Shown: in pieces, positions 59,245 through 64,000 of the stretch | How positions within the stretch are numbered: the stretch's first letter is position 1 | How the letters are laid out: each line of letters opens with the position of its first letter | DNA from: Spisula solida | Taxonomy: Eukaryota > Mollusca > Bivalvia > Venerida > Mactridae | Direction of reading: 5' to 3' | Assembly (NCBI GenBank): GCA_947247005.1 | Contig: OX365948.1 | Location: forward strand, 53,861,401 to 53,925,400 | DNA: 64,000 bases | The notes under the pieces: model-generated | Database searches by the model: none | The model's input: the letters and a program-made list of their open reading frames with translations, nothing else | Told to the model about the DNA's origin: nothing | Program-made: the position numbers and the translations under genes

Positions 59245-60259
59245 ATTTAATTGATAACAATACAACATGTCATTAAACAATGTAAACATGATCAAGTCTA
59301 ATCCAGCTGTTTAAGGCAAAACATACATTACAAGTACCAATGCATCCAGGAGTTCTGCAAGCCGAGAAGGTGTGAACCTTAAACTACACCGAATATAGTT
59401 ACAGTCCTCTCTTATTGCTGAAGGAAGTGATGGAATTACTGTCATTTAAACAGTAACAATGGTACTGATTGCAGCAGACAAAAAACATTGACGTTTCTTT
59501 GATGATGGTCTTAGGGGCAACCCAGCCCGAAGAGAATTAGGCAGAGGTAATGGTACAGATGAGATTACAACAGCTATTACCGAGCTTTATACGCAGTATA
59601 CGACCCTCATAAATACCAAAAGGTCGCTCAGTTGACATATTTTCAAACAACGGAAGTAGAAATAGTCACTCTGTTTTCGATTTTAACCGAGCGCATTCGA
59701 TTATACAGTAAACAATGAAGGAAACTCAACGTTTTTTGAACACAATTAGGATAGAAAATGGACACAACCTGTGTATTTTGGATTCATAAACATTAATTAA
59801 CCTTCCTCAACTGTCAACAAATGTTGGCGGAATTTGTAAATAGCGCCGAGAAATTTGTTGAAAGGGTTTGGTTCCCGGCAAGTAAGCATATCGGAACGCG
59901 TAGTCGGGGTACCGGTAACAGCTTGCAGTGAATATTTCTACTTATGTTGCTTGAAAAAAAGTCAGCTGAGCGATCTTTTTGTATTTAAGAAGGTATTCCG
60001 ATTTTTTTTAATCTTCGACACCATGTGCCTGTGTATACGACGTGCTAGTACTTCATTAGAGAATATAGCTAACACATTTATATATTACAGTTCGCTAACC
60101 TTTGAAGTTTGTCCCATATAAAGACAATTAAGTTGAATTAACAAGTAGTATACTATAATAAATGGACTCAATCTACATACAAATATCCCATGAGAGATAT
60201 GGTAATCTGGTTTGTGTGTATATGATAAACATGGCCGTACCATTGTCTTTGTATAGTCC
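59245..60259. other. No recognisable gene
   Basis: Mixed-composition sequence; the open frames here have no splice or repeat support. Confidence 0.3.
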
Positions 60260-60311
60260 GTATATTCAGGTCTGTCACTTGTATACAAACATTGCAATAT
60301 CATTTTTATTG

Positions 60312-60911
60312 AAGAGTCCGAAGAGAACTGTCAACAGGTGGTTATACTGACGGCTTTATCAGACCTTGATGCCAAACTCCATTCACTGGCTAGGGAACTA
60401 CACATACTTGGCAAGAAATAAAGAGTGTGTATTCAATGGATACCCGCACACTGTTGTGTTTCTGGTAATGAGACAGTAGACAGACTGGCAAAACAAGGAG
60501 CACAAGGCAACCAACCGCTCGTATGGAGAAAAGCTCACCATGATTAAGACACTTGCAAGAGCACAGTCACCAAAAGATGACTATCATCTACTTGAACGAT
60601 GGGAACAAGTGTTTATATTCAGACTTCGTACAGGACACAACAGGCTCAATGTCTATATTTACGAAAAACTGAAGCTGTCTGAAACACCACCGTGCTCATG
60701 TGGTGTGGCAGACTAGACAACAGAGCACATACTCCAGCAGTGCCACCTGTATGAACCATCAAAGAAAACGTATATGGCCAGTTTCAACCACCCTAGAAAA
60801 GAAGATCCATGACCAAAAGGATGACCTCAAGAGGACTGCTTTCTTTATCGCTATGACCGAGGTGGTAGTGTAGACAGTGAACAAAAAAGCAGAAGAAGAA
60901 GAAGAAGATTG
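60312..60911 (+). mobile_element. 5'-truncated non-LTR retrotransposon fragment
   Basis: 600 bp inserted in the family R MITE. TTATTG flanks it on both sides (60306-60311 and 60912-60917) and occurs once in the uninterrupted MITE copies, so it is a genuine target-site duplication. It ends in a (GAA)n-rich tail, as expected for target-primed reverse transcription. Confidence 0.85.
60332..60873 (+). pseudogene. RNase H domain and C-terminus of an I/Jockey-like LINE ORF2
   Basis: Three frame segments read in order. 60332-60515 gives VVILTALSDLDAKLHSLARE..., then a stop, then QWIPAHCCVSGNETVDRLAK QGA, the C-terminal part of a LINE RNase H domain (W[IV]P.H....GNE..D.LAK). After a frameshift, 60510-60780 gives FRLRTGHNRLNVYIYEKLKL then CSCGVAD-stop-TTEHILQQC, the C.C....H....C motif found downstream of RNase H in I- and Jockey-type elements. 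After a second shift, about 60770-60873 ends DDLKRTAFFIAMTEVVV-stop. Two in-frame stops and two shifts make it a dead copy; endonuclease and reverse transcriptase are missing by 5' truncation. Confidence 0.85.
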
Positions 60912-61135
60912 TTATTGTTTTAAACATTCTAATTGGAGAAAAAGGCATTAAAAACCAATACCTTATTCACTAAGCCACATACTAATACATGTACACATAA
61001 TAAAACTATTCAAATAAGACATTAATAAGAGAAATGTCAATGTTTATGTACACAATGTTAAGTAAACAAGTGACTGACCTGAATAATCATTTTATAATAA
61101 TATATAGAGTCAAAAACATCAAACCACGGAAGTAT

Positions 61136-61212
61136 TAGACTGGTGCCTCGGTCCGATTGCTTTCTGACGTCGCAATATACGATTTTTTAATATTCGAACG
61201 GGTACCAGTCTA
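61136..61212. mobile_element. 77-bp miniature element with 9-bp target duplication
   Basis: TAGACTGGTGCC...GGGTACCAGTCTA, flanked by a perfect direct repeat CGGAAGTAT at 61127-61135 and 61213-61221. A 9-bp duplication is typical of Mutator-like elements. The whole element is little more than two termini. Confidence 0.82.
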
Positions 61213-61228
61213 CGGAAGTATAAGCATT

Positions 61229-61562
61229 CTGATCATCTCGGCCTTTATGCATTGCAATTAGCTTATTCGTTATTAGACTGGTTCCCGATCAAGTAGTTTG
61301 CTACGCAGGAAGTCAAAATCGGAACAAGGTACCAGTCTAATTCGATATGATCTTTTCCTTGTCAATCATTAAACATCATGTAGGCATCTGCAGGATTAAT
61401 TTCTCTTGTTCATTTTTATGATTATCATTGTGACTCGCACCTGTTTGTTCTTTTCTGTGGCTTCCGTGCTTTGCTGTTTCTGATGAATGTTACCTTCCCT
61501 GTCCGGTTTATTGTTATCGTTTTATTTACGGAAGGAAACGGAAATATCCGATGTTTCACGAT
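61229..61562 (+). repeat. Family Y/X mosaic copy, interrupted
   Basis: CTGATCATCTCGGCCTTTAT GCATTGCAA (61229-61258) and GGAAACGGAAATATCCGATG TTTCACGATT (about 61533-61562) are the two ends of family Y. Between them are the 66-bp mini-element and a family X-like core (TGATGAATGTTACCTTCCCT GTCCGG...TTGTTATCG). This suggests that X may be the interior of a longer element whose ends are Y. Confidence 0.45.
61274..61339. mobile_element. 66-bp miniature element, second copy
   Basis: TAGACTGGTTCCC...AGGTACCAGTCTA. Flanks ATTCGTTAT (61265-61273) and ATTCGATAT (61340-61348) match at 8 of 9. Same termini and orientation-independent structure as 61136-61212, only 61 bp away. Confidence 0.78.
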
Positions 61563-61799
61563 TAAATCTTAATTACAATGAAATGGATGATATTAATGAA
61601 AGAAGAATGTAAGTGGATTTGCGAGAAGAATGAATAATTTAAGACATGTTAACCCAAGCTGAAAAGGTCAATAGATTTAAACAGATACGTGGAGAAGTTG
61701 TAGACCAACACGCACTACTTTGTGGAATCTTCCTGGATTGGAATGTGTAACAATTCGTTCGTTTAGATACAATACCTATGCATAATGTACATGACTACC
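61563..61799. other. No recognisable feature
   Basis: Short AT-rich spacer. Confidence 0.35.
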
Positions 61800-61807
61800 A
61801 TGTATAC

Positions 61808-62143
61808 CACAGGTAATGTATAGTCCAGTTAGGATATTGTGACAGTGGCGTTGCAGTTTATGTGTACGCAAAAAATCACAACCATTATCCAAACAGGTAG
61901 AGCGAAGTTTAGTTTGTTAGTTAAGCATTGAAAATATAGTTGTTTGTATATAGTATAAGCCTTTATAATTGGTTTTACACCGTTATAGTGGACTCGACCG
62001 CTGCGTCACTGGATTTTTATCCTGACTGGACTATATCATTGATGAAGATTTGTTTACAGAAATCGATATATAGATATACAAATTTTACCAAAATATTTTT
62101 TTTCATTTATCAAAATTCTTTTTCAATGATACAGTTACCTGTG
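61808..62143. mobile_element. hAT-like MITE family H8, copy 3, carrying a nested MITE
   Basis: CACAGGTAATG at the left and ...AATGATACAGTTACCTGTG at the right, with a perfect 8-bp duplication ATGTATAC (61800-61807 and 62144-62151). The interior is split by the family T element (61821-62033) so that only the outer 11 bp lie left of it. Confidence 0.85.
61821..62033. mobile_element. MITE family T, copy 3, nested
   Basis: TAGTCCAGTTAGGATATTGT ... ATCCTGACTGGACTA, 213 bp. TA is duplicated outside (61819-61820, 62034-62035). The flanks rejoin to GTAATG-TATCATTGAT, which is the terminal sequence of family H8, proving insertion into it. Confidence 0.88.
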
Positions 62144-62239
62144 ATGTATACTATACATGTTTACTATGGTCTTGTATATAGATATGAATACCAGAAATGA
62201 AATGTCTGTATCAAGTAATGGAGTAAACTCCCATGCACT

Positions 62240-62515
62240 AATCACGATGTTAATGGAACTCATGGCAATGATAATGACACTCGTTGCATTTGCACTATTG
62301 CAATTAATGACACATGTGAAAATGGTTATGACATTCGTAGAAATGTTTCTGACACTTGTGACAATGGTTATGACATTCGTGACAATTATTATGACACTCG
62401 TGACAATTGTTATGATATTCGTGACAATGGTTATGGCATTCATGGCATTTGGTTATGAAACTCACGGCAATGGTTATGACAAGGACGGCAATATTTATGG
62501 CACAACATAAGACAA
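62240..62515. repeat. 21-bp minisatellite
   Basis: GACAATGGTTATGACATTCG T and variants, about 12 units. As 21 bp equals 7 codons, one plus-strand frame (62157-62510) stays open with heptads such as TMVMTFV, and one minus-strand frame too. Low complexity and two-strand openness argue against a gene. Confidence 0.9.
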
Positions 62516-62926
62516 TGGTTAAGATAGTAATGGCAATTTTACTACTTAAGGCATTGTTTATAGGTATGTTTTATGCTTACTAGTAAATAGGTCGATTATT
62601 ACAATGACATGGTGGAGCGTCAACGATACACATTTTATAAACGAGAATGATATGTAAGAGTACATGTGCTTGGTATACGCGTTGCCGACACTAGTTGAAT
62701 AAAATAACTCTGGTCCATGTACAAAATGTACATGTTTTTGCGTGTATCATATATACACACAATCCTATATAAGACTGTTCTGGAAGCCATGCTCGAAGAT
62801 GACCTAATGTACTTTTAACAATTTGCCAGGTAAACATGACAACATCTGATTCATTCAGTGTTCATGGGAACTACCCAATGCTTACTCGATCGCCCGTCTA
62901 TAACTGACAACATGAGGTGATGACGA
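62516..62926. other. No recognisable feature
   Basis: AT-rich spacer between two tandem arrays. Confidence 0.35.
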
Positions 62927-63960
62927 TGTAACTTAGAAGTTACTAGGAATTCCAGATTCGTTTCAATGATTTGTTAAAGTGATGGTGTTACTTAGAAGTC
63001 AGATATGGCGTGCCATACTTTACTAGGAATTCAATGATTCGATACAATGATGATGTTTCTTAGAAGACAGATATAGCGTGCCATACTTTACCAGGAATTC
63101 AATGATTCAATATGTACAATGATGATTTTACTAAGAAGACAGATATGGCGTGTCATACTTTACTAGGAATTCAATGATTCGATATGTACAATGATGATGT
63201 TACTTAGAAGTCAGATATGGCGTGCCATACTTTACTAGGAATTCAATGATTCGATACAATGATGATGTTACTAAGAAGACAGATATGGCGTGCCATACTT
63301 TACTAGGACTTGAATGATTCGATACAATGATGATGCTACTTAGAAGACAGATATGGCGTGCCATACCTTACTAGGAATTCAATGATTCGATATGTACAAT
63401 GATGATGTTACTTAGAAGTCAGATATGGCGTGCCATACTTTACTAGGAATTCAATGATTCGATACAATGATGATGTTTTTTCGAAGACAGATATGGCGTG
63501 CCATACTTTACTAGGAATTCAATGATTCGATACAATGATGGTGTTACTTAGAAGGCCGATATGACGTGCCATACTTTACTAGGAATTCAATGATTCGATA
63601 CAATGATGATGTTACTTAGAAGACAGATATGGCGTGCCATACTTTACTAGGAATTCAATGATTCGATACAATGATTATGTTACTAAGAAGACAGATATGG
63701 CGTGCCATACTTTACTATGACTTTAATGATTCGATACAATGATGATGCTACTTAGAAGACAGATATGGCGTGCCATACCTTACTAGGAATTCAATGATTC
63801 GATACAATGATGGTGTTACTTAGAAGGCAGATGTGACGTGCCATATTTTACTAGGAATTCAATGATTCGATACAATGATGATGTTTTTTCGAAGACAGAT
63901 ATGGCGTGCCATACTTTACTAGGAATTCAATGATTCGATACAATGGTGATGTTTCTAAGA
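62927..63960. repeat. 68-bp tandem satellite, about 14 copies
   Basis: Unit contains GATACAATGATGATGTTACT, TAGAAGACAGATATGGCGTG, CCATACTTTACTAGGAATTC and AATGATTC. Most units carry one EcoRI site (GAATTC). Some have a 4-bp longer junction (GATATGTACAATG). Changes such as CTACTTAGAAGACAG plus GGAC/GACTTTAATG recur every five to six units, hinting at a higher-order repeat. The array ends at about 63960, inside the window. Confidence 0.96.
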
Positions 63961-64000
63961 ATTGTTTGTATGTTGCCCAATGCATTTAGTCAAATCGATA

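Larger units (their letters stand above)
60260..61089. mobile_element. MITE family R, copy interrupted by a LINE fragment
   Basis: Left terminus ATATTCAGGTCTGTCACTTG TATACAAACATTGCAATATC (60261-60301); right terminus GTAAACAAGTGACTGACCTG AATAATC (ends 61088). The halves are separated by the 600-bp insertion 60312-60911. The intact arrangement is seen at 18154-18394. Confidence 0.8.

Noticed and set aside
59064..59295. Open frames with ACVR or ARTH repeats on both strands
   Set aside because: They are translations of the (TGCG)n microsatellite.
62157..62510. 117-codon Met/Thr/Val-rich frame resembling transmembrane helices
   Set aside because: Explained by a 21-bp tandem repeat; the opposite strand is open as well.

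Overview
This looks like non-genic, repeat-dense DNA of an animal, most likely a marine invertebrate and probably a bivalve mollusc. That is an inference from AT-rich sequence, many short inverted-repeat elements, tRNA-derived SINE-like pieces, CGCGAAA-type fold-back repeats, GGAC-tailed repeats and numerous minisatellites. Nothing bacterial or phage-like is present: there are no operons, no ribosome-binding-site pattern and no long open frame. Most open frames of 60-180 codons lie in tandem repeats or mobile-element debris. The best coding candidates are one short splice-bounded exon on the minus strand (30141-30255) and a small unrecognised frame near 57.7 kb that has two decayed relatives near 49 kb.

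Layout. 0-4 kb: fold-back and inverted-repeat elements (240-374, a perfect 40-bp stem at 582-686, a 36-bp TIR pair at 853-1370, an hAT-like MITE at 1651-1792). 4.5-6 kb: a dispersed repeat and a 1-kb, 31-bp minisatellite. 6-18 kb: hairpins and minisatellites (54 bp at 11.8-12.4 kb, 32 bp at 13 kb, 22 bp at 16.7 kb). 18.6-20.6 kb: three minisatellites around a pogo/Tigger-like MITE. 21.4-24.4 kb: three of four copies of a MITE family with 7-bp target duplications, one of them sitting in a pogo-like repeat, plus a mariner-like MITE. 25.5-37.4 kb: a SINE-like piece, fold-back elements carrying simple repeats, a 57-bp minisatellite, the candidate exon, an hAT-like element with ATCGATAG-type ends, a 35-bp minisatellite, and an 86-bp triplicate. 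38-41 kb: small duplications, hairpins and a retroposon tail.

41.3-59.07 kb is one structure: three diverged head-to-tail copies (A 41290-46255, B 46458-50400, C 50430-59070) of a unit of roughly 5.9 kb. Each copy has its own indels, so comparing them shows what inserted where: a Tc1-like remnant and a GGAC repeat only in A, a retroposon tail at the A/B junction, and a 2.77-kb CACTG...CAGTG element only in C. That element carries about nine copies of a GTGAACTACGTTACCA-like motif on both strands and is the most unusual object in the window. Copy C ends next to a 119-bp (TGCG)n tract.

59-64 kb: a 5'-truncated RNase H-bearing LINE fragment nested in a MITE, two miniature elements (77 and 66 bp) with 9-bp target duplications, a MITE nested in an hAT-like MITE, and 21-bp and 68-bp tandem arrays. 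The genes do not form a pathway; the biology visible here is transposition, tandem-repeat expansion and segmental duplication. All family assignments rest on termini, target duplications and motifs read by eye; no database search was done.
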